From NCBI GenBank assembly GCA_963565915.1, contig OY751486.1, positions 806,001 through 870,000 of the forward strand: 64,000 nucleotides of DNA. Reading direction: 5' to 3'. Origin of the DNA: Entoloma clypeatum (Eukaryota > Basidiomycota > Agaricomycetes > Agaricales > Entolomataceae). Shown here piece by piece: positions 1 to 9,192 of this stretch. How positions within the stretch are numbered: position 1 is the first letter of the stretch; each line of letters starts with the position of its first letter. Below the pieces are notes generated by a model. The model did no database searches and was not told the origin of the DNA. It saw only the letters and a list, made by a program, of their open reading frames with translations. Both the position numbers and the translations under genes were made by a program.

Positions 1-467
1 AGGCGTTCGATTTCAGGCACGGGGTCGCGTCCAGATAGCTTGTAGGTGGCGGCGGCCTTGAAGTCGCCGAAGATGACAGCCGGGGATACCTTGGAGTAGG
101 TGTCTTTTAGCGTTTTCCACGCGTCAAGTGCCGAGGTACTGTCTTTGATGTGGCGTCTAATCGCCTCAGAGACCTTCAGGCGTATCGCCCCGAGAGCTAC
201 GTCGTCGTCCCTGACCCAGGCTTTTTCTTCCTTGCGGAAGCCGGGTTGGTCGACCGTGGTAGTCAACACAGGGGGAGCAGCGGCGGTGGGACCGGGAGTG
301 GAGACCGTGGTGGTGAAGTCGGCGATCTCGGGACGTGTGATGTCGCCAGAGACGATGCGCCAGACTCCTTGATGGAGGAGGTAGGACTTCACCCTCTCGG
401 CCCAGCTTTGGTAGTCGATGCCGTCAAAGGGGGCGATGGTGTCAAGAGCAGAGCGAGAGGTAGACAT
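1..467 (-). CDS. Copia C1 gag, N-terminal part (runs off the left edge)
   Basis: N-terminal part of a Ty1/Copia Gag. The frame starts at the ATG whose complement is 465-467 and stays open to the window edge. It is nearly the same, base for base, as the gag start of the fuller copy C2 (42054 downward): Met-Ser-Thr-Ser-Arg-Ser start, then a DGIDYQSW-like motif and a YLLHQGVW segment typical of Copia Gag N-termini (UBN2/DUF4219-like). Gag would form the particle shell for reverse transcription. Only about 155 codons are visible, so integrity beyond the edge is unknown. Confidence 0.85.
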   Translation of the reverse strand, partial: MSTSRSALDTIAPFDGIDYQSWAERVKSYLLHQGVWRIVSGDITRPEIADFTTTVSTPGPTAAAPPVLTTTVDQPGFRKEEKAWVRDDDVALGAIRLKVSEAIRRHIKDSTSALDAWKTLKDTYSKVSPAVIFGDFKAAATYKLSGRDPVPEIER

Positions 468-813
468 TGTAGATGAATCTAAAAGGGGTTCCCAATCAGT
501 GATGTGTTATGAATATGATTCGAGAAAACAATTGAATGATTCCTTATGACATATTCCCTTCAGGAATAGCGGTCATGGGAAAACCCTTTATATGTCAGAA
601 ACGTATAAGGTGTGATCAACGTTTCCACATGGAGTGTACTATGTCAATCCCCTTAGGGACGCCTCATGACAGGTACTTGTCGTAATGACGTTCCCAGGTT
701 CATATGTGAAGAAGTAAGACTCAGAACCTAGATCTTTCGATCGGTTCTTTGCCAACCAGGGTAGAGTGGGCAGGTACTCGCTGTTGCCAGCGTTTCCCAA
801 GTCCCTCTGCTAT
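468..813 (-). other. Copia C1 5' untranslated leader
   Basis: Non-coding leader between the primer-binding site and gag. It aligns with 42055-42401 in C2 and with 59642-59891 in C3, with scattered substitutions. No ORF of interest. Confidence 0.7.
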
Positions 814-828
814 CCGGGGCCCATAACC
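814..828 (-). other. Copia primer-binding site (C1)
   Basis: The element-sense sequence GGTTATGGGCCCCGG abuts the 5' LTR with no spacer. It resembles the Drosophila copia PBS, which pairs with the anticodon region of initiator tRNA-Met (tRNA text GGGCCCAUAACC). The same 15 nt occur in C2 and C3. Confidence 0.75.
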
Positions 829-1138
829 TGTTGAAGTTCCACCTGGGCGCTAGCCGCAAGTGTACTGAAGCAACCGGCTACAGTGGAAGTACTCTACGAT
901 ACCGTTCTGACCACTTACATGGATTGAAGAGGGTGAGGCTGGTGAGAGCGGTTGAGGCTGGTAAGAGCGATGGAGGCGGTTAAGAGTCAAGAGACAACTT
1001 GTTGGTATTGACAGTTTCCTGGTCTTATATACCGTACTACTGTTTGTACCAACCAAACAAGTATGTAATGAAGATATGTAAAGGTCACGTGATGTAATCT
1101 AATCTAATCTAATCTACGTGATGGGAAAAGTTTCAACA
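829..1138 (-). repeat. Copia C1 5' LTR
   Basis: 310-bp LTR with TG...CA ends (TGTTG...CAACA on the plus strand). It matches the C2 LTRs and the C3 LTR. It contains an ACGTGATGTAATC segment and tandem TCTAA units near one end, and a TATATAAG-type box in element sense. The right flank (AAGAC) is Gypsy pol sequence, so Copia inserted into or recombined with an older element. Confidence 0.9.
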
Positions 1139-1620
1139 AAGACGACATGGCGCGATACTACAACCAGCATCGGAGCACCACTCCAACATTCCGCCCGGGG
1201 GACAAGGTCTTTTTAGACTCATCGGACCTCAAAACCACCCGACCCACAAAAAAACTTGCACATCGGTACGTAGGCCCTTTCCCAGTGGTCCAACCTGTCG
1301 GAACACATGCCTACGAACTTCGCCTTCCCCCTTCCATGTCCCGCATTCACCCAGTATTCCACGTCGTCAAACTTTCACTAGTTCCCGACGACCCTTTCCG
1401 ACGCCAAGTCCGCTCTCCTCCGCCTCCGACGGTAGTCGGAGAAGAATTGGAGTATGATGTTGAAAACCTCTTGGACAGCCGACTGCATCGAGGCAAGCTT
1501 CAATTCTTGGTCAAATGGAAGGGATATGGCTACGAAGAGAATTCCTGGGAAGCAGAAGACAATGTCCACGCTCCGCGCCTAGTCCGCGACTTCTACCGAC
1601 GTCATCCGGGAGCTCTGCGT
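1139..1620 (+). pseudogene. Gypsy pol C-terminal fragment with chromodomain
   Basis: Truncated end of a Ty3/Gypsy (chromovirus) polyprotein cut on its 5' side by the Copia LTR. Visible in order: a DMARYYNQHRS stretch, the GPY/F module (RPGDKVFLD, KLAHRYVGPF, RIHPVFHV) and a chromodomain (EYDVENLLDSR, FLVKWKGYGYEENSWE). The chromodomain would steer integration to modified chromatin. It resembles the Gypsy B tail at 32516 but is clearly a different sequence. The frame drifts into low-complexity proline/serine after about 1620. Confidence 0.8.
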
Positions 1621-2053
1621 CGGATCTCCCACTTTGCACTTTCCCTTTCCGTTCATTTCCACCATCTCCGACGCCCTCCGACGCCCTCCGATCGTATCTG
1701 TTGCCTCCGATATCTTATTCACCTCTCCGCACCTCTCCACATCCGACGACTCCGCGCCCCTCCGCTCCTCCGCACGTCGGATCGCAGGTACTATCATTCA
1801 TCTCGTTTCCATTCATCCCCCATCCCTACTCCCGACCATTACTCATCATTCCTATGTCTCGTTTTATCTTTTATTTCATATCTCATTTTACTATTTATCC
1901 CGCTAGCTTGCAGGGGAATCCTTTGAACTTTCTCTTCGGATCTCCCTTGCAAGGTGTGTGTTGTATTACTTATCAGACTGCTCAATCTAAACTTCGGATC
2001 TCCCTTGCAAGTATCTGAGTTTGAGTCTTGGATCGTAAGGTCGCCCTTACAGA
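1621..2053 (+). repeat. Degenerate Gypsy 3' debris with a 20-bp direct repeat
   Basis: No gene is supported. The left half is pyrimidine-rich with repeated CTCCGACGC units, probably the 3' end/LTR of the Gypsy fragment before it. CTTCGGATCTCCCTTGCAAG occurs perfectly twice (1934-1953 and 1992-2011), 58 bp apart. The stretch ends where Gypsy A1 pol is cut off. Confidence 0.5.
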
Positions 2054-5000
2054 TGGCGTACTTCGGGGTTTCGTAAGGTGACAACAGGGTCTCGTTAAAC
2101 ACAGGGTGAATCATTTTCCAAGTCTTTGGAAGATCAAGAAGATATGCGCTAGCCCCTTTCTTCTCTAGGACCTTGAATGGTCCGTGTCGGAGTGCGTCAA
2201 GTTTCTTCGAGGGACGGTTAGTTCTGATGTTAGTCCCTTCCAGCCACACCTTGTCTCCGATGCGGTAGTTCCGAGATGGACTCCGTCGTGTATCAACTGT
2301 CTTCTTCATCTGATCCTGTGCCTGTTTCAGCGCTGCATTGGCTTCCTCTCGTGCTTGTTTGAGTTTTTCCAAGAAGCTGTTGGCGGCCGGGTTGGTGTCT
2401 TCCAACACAAGTTCTCCCTTCCAAGGATGTAAGCCATAGTTGAGGTAGAATGGTGTATGCTTCGTCGCCTGATGTTCTTTGTCATTGTACTGGAATTCGG
2501 CGATTGCGATCCATTCAGCCCAATCATCTTGCAGATGGTTGACGAAGTTTCGTAAGAACGCTTCTGTTTCCTGATGCGATCGTTCGGCTTGTCCATCCGT
2601 CTGTGGGTGGTATGCGGTGGACAGGTTCCTTTTGATCCCTAACATGCGGCAAAGTATCTCCATGAACTTCGCGGCGAACTGTGGTCCCCTGTCACTGATG
2701 ATTTTCTTGGGGATTCCGTGGAGCTTCCATATCTGATCCCGATAGATCTTGGCTAATCCTTCAGCCGATAATTCCACGGTTGTCGGAATGAGATGAAGCA
2801 TCTTCGAATGTCTATCTGTGATGACCAGGATCGCATTCTTTCCATCAGACTCTGGTATCGGTCCCACGACGTCAATCCCTATGTCTTCCCATGGATGACT
2901 TGGTGCTGCATGGGGGTGTAGCGGAGCATGTCGTTTCTGTCTGTTGATCTTGTTGCGCTGACAGGTGTCGCAACCCTTTACATACTTCTTTACATCATGC
3001 AGGATGGTAGGCCACCAGTAGGTGCGAGTGAGGAGTTCATGTGTTCGATACTGTCCTGGATGTCCAGCCACTGGTGCATCGTGTGATTCAAACATTAGTT
3101 CTTGACGTAGTTGTGGGTCCGGTGGAACATAGACTCGTTCGCCTGCATATGTGATGCCGTTTTCCTGTTGATACCAATGAGGATTCTTTTTTAGACCCTG
3201 GGCTACTTCTGTCTCCATGCGGTTTGAACCCTTGATGCGTGCGATCCACGGATTTTCGATGGTTGTGACGTTTCCAATCTTGATGGAATCAGATGTTTCA
3301 CCCCCTTCAAAGAATTGTTCCTCCGTGAACATCTCCATTTGTACCACATCTTCTGATTCTAATCGTTTCAAGAATAGTCCCTCCTTGAGCATTTGGTCAC
3401 TGTCTTGCGGTTCGAGTTCCGTTTCATACCAGGGTAAGCGCGACAGGATGTCCGCTTTTGCATTTGTCTTGCCAGGCACATGCCGTAGTTCGAAGTCATA
3501 GTCTTGTAACTTCATCTTCCAGCGCCTTTGTCGTTGATTTAGGTCCTGAGGACGGCGGAAATACTCCAGGTTCTTGTGATCAGTTAAGATCTCGAAGCGT
3601 TCCCTGGCTTCGAGCAGATAGTGTCTCCAATCTTTCAGTGCTTCCATGACTGCCAAGAGCTCTTTGTCGTATATCTCGTAATTTTGTTCGGCCGCGGACA
3701 TGGTCCGCGACAAGAACGCGATAGGATGCCATTTGTCGTCCTGTTTTTGAGAGAGTACAGCCCCAATTGCATAGCCCGATGCATCGGTTTCGACCCTGAA
3801 CTGTCCATCTGGTTTTGGTAATGCCAAGACTGGTGCCGATGTGATCGCCTGTATGAGACCTTCAAATGCCTTTTGTTCCGTTGGTCCCCAAGTAAACGTA
3901 GTGCCGCCTGTGAGCGCGGTAAGTGGTTTTGCAATGTTTGAGTATCCTTCAATGAAGCGCCGATAGAAGTTAGTAAACCCAAGGAACTTCTGGACTTCCT
4001 TTTTTGATGTGGGTGCTCGCCAGTTTCGGATCGTGTCCACCTTCTCGGTTTCCATCTCGACACGTCCTTCACCAACGACATATCCCAATATGGGGCATTT
4101 CGTTACTTCCCAGAAACACTTCTTCTCCTTCAGGAACAAGTCATTGTCCGATAGGATCTGCAGAATTTCTTCGGTGTTTCGCGCGAGTTCTTCCTTGGTT
4201 TTACCAATAGCCACGATGTCATCCATGTAGATCACGCAGATGCGTCGGCGGATCTGGTCCCGGAATAAACTAGCCATCATCCGAGAGAACACTCCCGGGG
4301 AGTTGCAAAGGCCAAAAAACATGACCAATGGTTAAACAATCCTCGACTGGTAAGGAAGGCAGCCTTCCATTCATCGCCTTCTTTAATCCGGACATTGTTG
4401 TAACCCCACATGATGTCCATCTTATTGAAGTAGACTGCATCTTTCAGCACGTCCAAGAGATCAGAGATGCGAGGGAGTGGGAATTTGTCTTTGACCGTGA
4501 ATTTGTTGACCATGCGGTAATCTTGTACCAATCGTTTGGAACCATCCTTCTTGTTGATGAAGAAGCAAGGGGAAGCATAAGGGGATTTGGACGGGCGGAT
4601 CTTTCCAGTTGCTAGACCCTCATCAATGAATGCGACCAATTCCTCTTGTTCCTTTTGTGTCATGGGATATGTGTTTCCCCCTAGTTCCTTTGGTGCGTCC
4701 GGTGTAAGTTCAATACCATGGTCCCGTTTCCTTTCCTTCGGGATCTTATCAAAGTTCTCCTTCTCGAAGAGGTGGGTAAACCGATCAACATATGAGGGTT
4801 GTTTGGTTGTGGGAGGTGGTGTGGGAGTGACAGCTTCCAATATAGGGTCTCCAGGCTTCCATTTCTGATCCGACTTCTTGGGTGCATCTTTGTCGCGCAC
4901 TTCAACCATGCGAACCCGGTGTTTGCGACCATCAAGGTTAACCCTGAATTCCGAATGTTTGGTTCGGCATGTTGTTGGGCACCGGTTGAATGTTACAGCA

Positions 5001-5503
5001 CCGGTTGTCCAATTGATCGTAGGATTGTGGTGTACCAACTAGTCATGTCCCAAGAGCATGTCCGTTCTCCCAATGTCTAGTACCATCGCTTCCATGGTTT
5101 CCTGATGTGTTCCCAAATCCAGCTTGACTTCGGCAAGTTGGTTCGCTCTCTGTTGTCGATTTGGTGATTCATCCGCATTTAGAATTGCTATGGGCGGTAT
5201 TCCTCGCGTAGGGAGGTTCTGTTCGCATACTATTCTGGGATGGATGCATGTGCGTTCACATCCGCTATCAACCTCAGGTTGAATGACCTTTGGTCCTCGT
5301 CGTGTTTTGAGCTGAGCTAACAGCCTGATCTCTCGTCGTTTCGGAGGTTTGTCTCCCTTCACGATCTTAGTCGACGCAGCGGCTCGCTTGGCAGGGATGA
5401 CATAGGTTCTATTGTCTGCAGTCATACAAGGCAAGCAAGTCCGTTTAATAGATAAGGGTCGCGACTTAGCGTCGTTTAATCGGACCCTTCGGGAAAATCC
5501 TTC
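2054..5503 (-). pseudogene. Gypsy A1 pol, broken
   Basis: Order: aspartic protease (DSGCERTC), reverse transcriptase (YMDDIVAIG), RNase H ([14 protein letters not shown]), integrase zinc finger ([12 protein letters not shown]...CDTCQ), integrase core ([29 protein letters not shown]), GPY/F. Lesions against A2: a TGG-to-TAG stop after LLGHD (complement 5039-5041); a 1-base deletion near 4333 in RT (GRGLF region) that shifts frame; and loss of everything after YETPKYAI, including the chromodomain. About 26 foreign codons follow the break. The copy cannot make a functional polyprotein. Confidence 0.92.
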
Positions 5504-6342
5504 TTGTCGGCTTCTAAGATTGTGGTTTCATCATTCTCAGCATCTTCCTCAGACACCTTCCTAACCCTTCCGGAGTTCTTCTTTGGCTTGCGGCAGTTGT
5601 GCGCAATATGGCCTTCTTGATCGCAGTTGAAACACTTGCGACCATCTTTCTTCTTTGGAGCGCTGCAGTCTTTAGCGAGGTGACCGAAACGTTGACAGTT
5701 GTAGCAACGGGCCACTCCTGCTTTGTCGATCTCCATGGCCTTGCCTTGACCACCATAAGTGGTACCCGATCCGGTGTGCATGTCGCCGCCACCTCGGATG
5801 ACCATTGCATGTCCTTCCATCTGTCGTCCCTTGTTTCGGATCTCCTTTGCGTACTCAGAGTACGTCTTGGCATCACTAGCCACTTGTTCAGAGATTCTGC
5901 GGTTGACGTTCTTTTCTAGGATGTATTTCCCAGTTTCTTCACCAAGGTTTGACAGCTTCAAGAGCTCTTCGAATTCGTCCAAGAATTCGTCGACGGTGCG
6001 TTTCTCTTGTCTCAGAACTTCGAGTCTTGCTTTGGCAGCGACTGATTTGTTGGCGATAGAGAATCGTGTGGCGATATCATCGGAGAATCCTAGCCAGGTG
6101 ATGTTCTCGTTGTCAACGGCAAGAGCGTCTAACTTGTTACTGGCCCAGTGCCTGCCGGACCCTTCCATCATGCGAGATAGTACCGCAAGAATCTTCTGAT
6201 CATCTGTTAGGCTCTTCTGGAACCTGATGTATAGTTTGGTGGCTTTCCACCACTCGTCAAAGGTGTGTCTGTCCTTGAACATCCCAGGATCCTTGATGAT
6301 CTTGGATGTATCCATTGTTTGTACTGCCGGAGCTTCTGCCAT
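5476..6342 (-). CDS. Gypsy A1 gag (288 aa)
   Basis: Intact Gag beginning [15 protein letters not shown] with two CCHC zinc knuckles near the C-terminus ([14 protein letters not shown] and [14 protein letters not shown]), which bind element RNA. The central part ([27 protein letters not shown]) is the capsid-like retrotransposon Gag domain. The tail is lysine/glutamate-rich. It overlaps pol in the -1 frame. The gag frame is open upstream of this ATG as well (see the leader entry for A3). Confidence 0.88.
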   Translation of the reverse strand: MAEAPAVQTMDTSKIIKDPGMFKDRHTFDEWWKATKLYIRFQKSLTDDQKILAVLSRMMEGSGRHWASNKLDALAVDNENITWLGFSDDIATRFSIANKSVAAKARLEVLRQEKRTVDEFLDEFEELLKLSNLGEETGKYILEKNVNRRISEQVASDAKTYSEYAKEIRNKGRQMEGHAMVIRGGGDMHTGSGTTYGGQGKAMEIDKAGVARCYNCQRFGHLAKDCSAPKKKDGRKCFNCDQEGHIAHNCRKPKKNSGRVRKVSEEDAENDETTILEADKKDFPEGSD

Positions 6343-7120
6343 GTTTAGAGTCTGCGGAGAAGGAGAGGGGTCGGGTTGTTGGGATGAAGATGGGGTTTGG
6401 GATACAGGTAAGGGTTGAAAATGAGTCCCTGTTCTAGGTGTCTGTTCGATATCTGACTGCGCGGAGTCAAAAGCAAATTCGTCAGGGGACTCGTCGGCGG
6501 AATCGGTGGCAAAACGTTCGGGGTATTTCCTCTGTAGATCTCTAAGGAATCTCTGTTCCTGCGCGTCTGTCGGTTGTGAGAAGGGGTCAAGTCTCTCGTT
6601 TCGTGCCCAACGACCGTACTCGGTCTGTTGTTCGGTGGTTGTAAAGTGGGCGTAGATCTGTTGCTTCGAGTACGACGTGATGATGCGGCTCTGGGACGTC
6701 TCGATGTGAGCGTCCTAATCAATCTTCTGATAACGGTTGTCTGGACACCGATAAACTCTCTGATCTCTGTGATCCGACCTGTCTGAGGTCCTTCTTGAAC
6801 GCGAAAACTTTCGAGTTCGTTCTGTCGGGTGTTGTAACGCGCGATCTGGTGTTGTCGAGCAAGATGGATGCTCTCTGCTATCTCGCCGTGGGGGCGATGC
6901 TCGTTGTTGTCTAGTTCTTCGTCAAGCACCTGCTGTAGGATGCGACGGATCTCCGATTCGATGTACTGCTGGATGAGTGTAAAATCGATACTGTCTCGAG
7001 GACTTAGCTCCTCCTGTCGGGCTTCTGGTGAGGCGAATGGGTTACTGGTGAAGTCTTCAAAGAAGCGTGACGTCTTGACTCGTCTGGTAGTTGCTCTCTT
7101 CGCTCTGGGCGAACCTAACG

Positions 7121-7131
7121 AGATTTAGCAA
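7121..7131 (-). other. Gypsy A1 self-priming PBS
   Basis: Element-sense TTGCTAAATCT, 2 nt inside the 5' LTR, complementary to AGATTTAGCAA in the LTR R region. Confidence 0.7.
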
Positions 7132-7133
7132 CT

Positions 7134-7504
7134 TGTTATGCTTAACAAACCGTTCCAAGGTTCGGGCAGAGTATGCAGGAAAGTGGAAAGGCGAAGAGCA
7201 ATGTGATTGCTAAATCTAAGGAATCTACTACAGTACAAGAGGTTTATATAGGTACTGACTATAGGCGGTAGCGGATGAGTCAGTACTGCGGAAGGCAGTG
7301 CGCATGAGTAAGGCGACTGCGGAAGGCTATGTACAATGAGTCATACATACTGCGGAGCTGAGTAAAGCTACTGCGGAATGAGTCAGAGCGGTAGCGAAGG
7401 GAATGGAAATAGATGTTGCGACATAATGTATTCGTAAGAGGGCGCTGAGCCGGGCCGATAAGTAAAAATGATGACGTCGTCCGCATACCGTAGAGTCCGT
7501 AACA
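7134..7504 (-). repeat. Gypsy A1 5' LTR
   Basis: 371-bp TG...CA LTR of family A, clearly diverged from the A2-A4 LTRs (many substitutions in U3), which fits an older insertion. It directly truncates Helitron coding sequence on its right. Confidence 0.88.
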
Positions 7505-8295
7505 CATTCGGAGATATAATGATGCTCTGGCTATGACTTCTGTTGGTCGCACTTTGGATATTGCTGTTTTTGGTGGTCGTGGCACATATGTCTTCAAGGT
7601 TCATGGCGCTCTATCCCATTGCACTGGCTCTCTTCTTCCCCTTCCTGATCAGCATCCTGTCTATTCCCAGCTCTACATCTATGATCCTGCAGATGCTCTG
7701 GACTATCGCATGGCCAACCATCACAATCAACAGCTCAATTGCCATACCATGCAGATTCTCCAGGACATGCTATACTGCCATCATCCTGGGGTGCAGTTGT
7801 ACAAGACTGCTTTTGAGCTCACCCGGAATATGCACCTCAGCATCAGTGCACTATCGCATTGCATTTCGATGAGTCCTGTGACCGTCGCCGCTACAATCTC
7901 CCAACTGCATCATCCAGTGAGATTGCAGCTATCATTCCAGGCAGCAGTGATCAGCTTTTGGAGGGTCGCGATATCATTCTTCATCGCATTGGAGGAGGCT
8001 TCAAGCGCATTTCAGAGTTGCATCCTTTCTATGGTGCTCTTCACTATGTCCTTCTCTTTCCTACTGGGCAACTGGGGTAGTATTCTGGCTTGAAGTACAA
8101 GGATGGAGCACAGGCCAATGATCAGGAGGATGCAGAGCAGCCACAATCTGGAGGTGAAGGTCCTACAGATCGCCGAAAACGTGATCGCATGTCTATGCAG
8201 GAGTTTCTGGCCATCCACGCCAAGGGTCATCAAATCATCTCTTTCTCTCTGGCAAGCTCTTTCATGAGTACATGGTGGATTCTTGGGCTGTATGT
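7505..8295 (+). pseudogene. Helitron Rep gene, N-terminal half (frameshifted)
   Basis: Helitron-like N domain. The first visible codons read IRRYNDALAMTSVG, joined in frame to a recognisable block (YDPADALDYRMANHHNQ, LYCHHPGVQLYKTAFELT). The protein then needs frame changes near 7855 (to LHFDESCDRRRYNLP and SSEIAAIIPGS) and near 8240 (to SGKLFHEYMVDSWAV), so it carries at least two indels. The Gypsy A2 insertion follows the codons for DSWAV. Product of the intact gene: HUH endonuclease plus helicase that nicks and unwinds DNA for rolling-circle transposition. Confidence 0.85.
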
Positions 8296-8662
8296 TGTTA
8301 TGCGTAACAAACCGTTCCAAGGTTCGGGCAGAGTATGCAGGAAGATGGAAAGGCGAAGAGCAATGTGATTGCTAAATCTAAGGAATCTAGCTATAGTACA
8401 AAGGGTTTATATAGGTACTGACTATAGGCGATAGCATATGAGTCAGTACTGCGTAAGGCAGTGTATCTGAGTAAGATAACTGCGGAAGGCAGTGCGTCTG
8501 AGTAAGATGACTGCGGAATGAGTCAGACGGCTGCGGAAAGCGAGTCAGCGCGGGAGCGAAGTATACTAAAGGGAATAAAGTATAATACGATATGTGTAAG
8601 CGGGGGCCGATGAGTAAGAATGAAAAGTAAGCGTATACGTCCGTAGTCGTTAGTCCGTAACA
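8296..8662 (-). repeat. Gypsy A2 3' LTR
   Basis: TGTTATGCG...CCGTAACA on the plus strand, 367 bp, reading identical to the 5' LTR at 14504-14870. The polypurine tract (GAGGAG, element sense) lies immediately inside it at about 8664-8675. Confidence 0.93.
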
Positions 8663-8699
8663 TGTTCCCCTCCTCAAGGTCTGTGTCCTCACAGACTAC

Positions 8700-9068
8700 C
8701 TACTCCCATCCATCGTTGCCATTTGGATCGGCCCAGGCAGGGTCAACTCGGTTACCCCAATCCTTTATCAGTTCGTCGTTTACCGCCGTGGCAAACTCCA
8801 AACCTCGAACGGCGAGGCGAAGGCGTCGATTCTCGACAGCAAGGGTGTTGGTATAGTTTTTGAGGATGAGTTTTTCCTCAGCGGTGGGGGCGGTTGGCAA
8901 ATCGGAGAGGGTATGAAGGCGGATGTGCATCTGCCGGTGGAGGATGTCGGCAACGGAGGTTTCGAGCGCATGGATCTGGTCGCGCATGGAGAGTGCTTCG
9001 CCGATGAGGGTGGTGATGGTGGGGTTGATATCGGAAGCATCGGTGGAGGCGGCGGTGATGTTGGACAT
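8700..9068 (-). CDS. Gypsy A2 ORF3, conserved 122-aa protein of unknown function
   Basis: Third ORF, about 125 nt downstream of the pol stop and before the polypurine tract. It starts MSNITAASTD and ends NGNDGWE. The middle is helical and heptad-like (LIGEALSMRDQIHALETSV, ENRRLRLAVRGLEF), suggesting a short coiled coil. No zinc knuckle, catalytic motif or membrane segment is visible. It is kept at the same length in A3 and A4. Chromoviruses normally end with pol, so this is extra. It could be an accessory particle protein or made from a subgenomic RNA; I do not recognise the family. Confidence 0.75.
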   Translation of the reverse strand: MSNITAASTDASDINPTITTLIGEALSMRDQIHALETSVADILHRQMHIRLHTLSDLPTAPTAEEKLILKNYTNTLAVENRRLRLAVRGLEFATAVNDELIKDWGNRVDPAWADPNGNDGWE

Positions 9069-9192
9069 GGTGTGGAGGATGTTGGAGAGATAGAGGAAGA
9101 ATGGAGTAGCTATGTTTGGAGACGGAGCGGGGAACTCGGTGGGTTTTGACTGATGAAGGTCGATGCTGTTTGCTGATTTCAACGGGTGTCTT

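Larger units (their letters stand above)
2054..7504 (-). mobile_element. Gypsy A1: decayed, 3'-truncated Ty3/Gypsy copy
   Basis: Oldest of four family A copies. It keeps a 5' LTR, self-priming PBS, leader, intact gag and a broken pol. It ends at about 2054 in the linker before the chromodomain, so the chromodomain, ORF3 and 3' LTR present in A2/A3 are missing. Its 5' LTR abuts Helitron coding sequence at 7505. No target duplication can be checked because the other end is lost. Confidence 0.85.
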
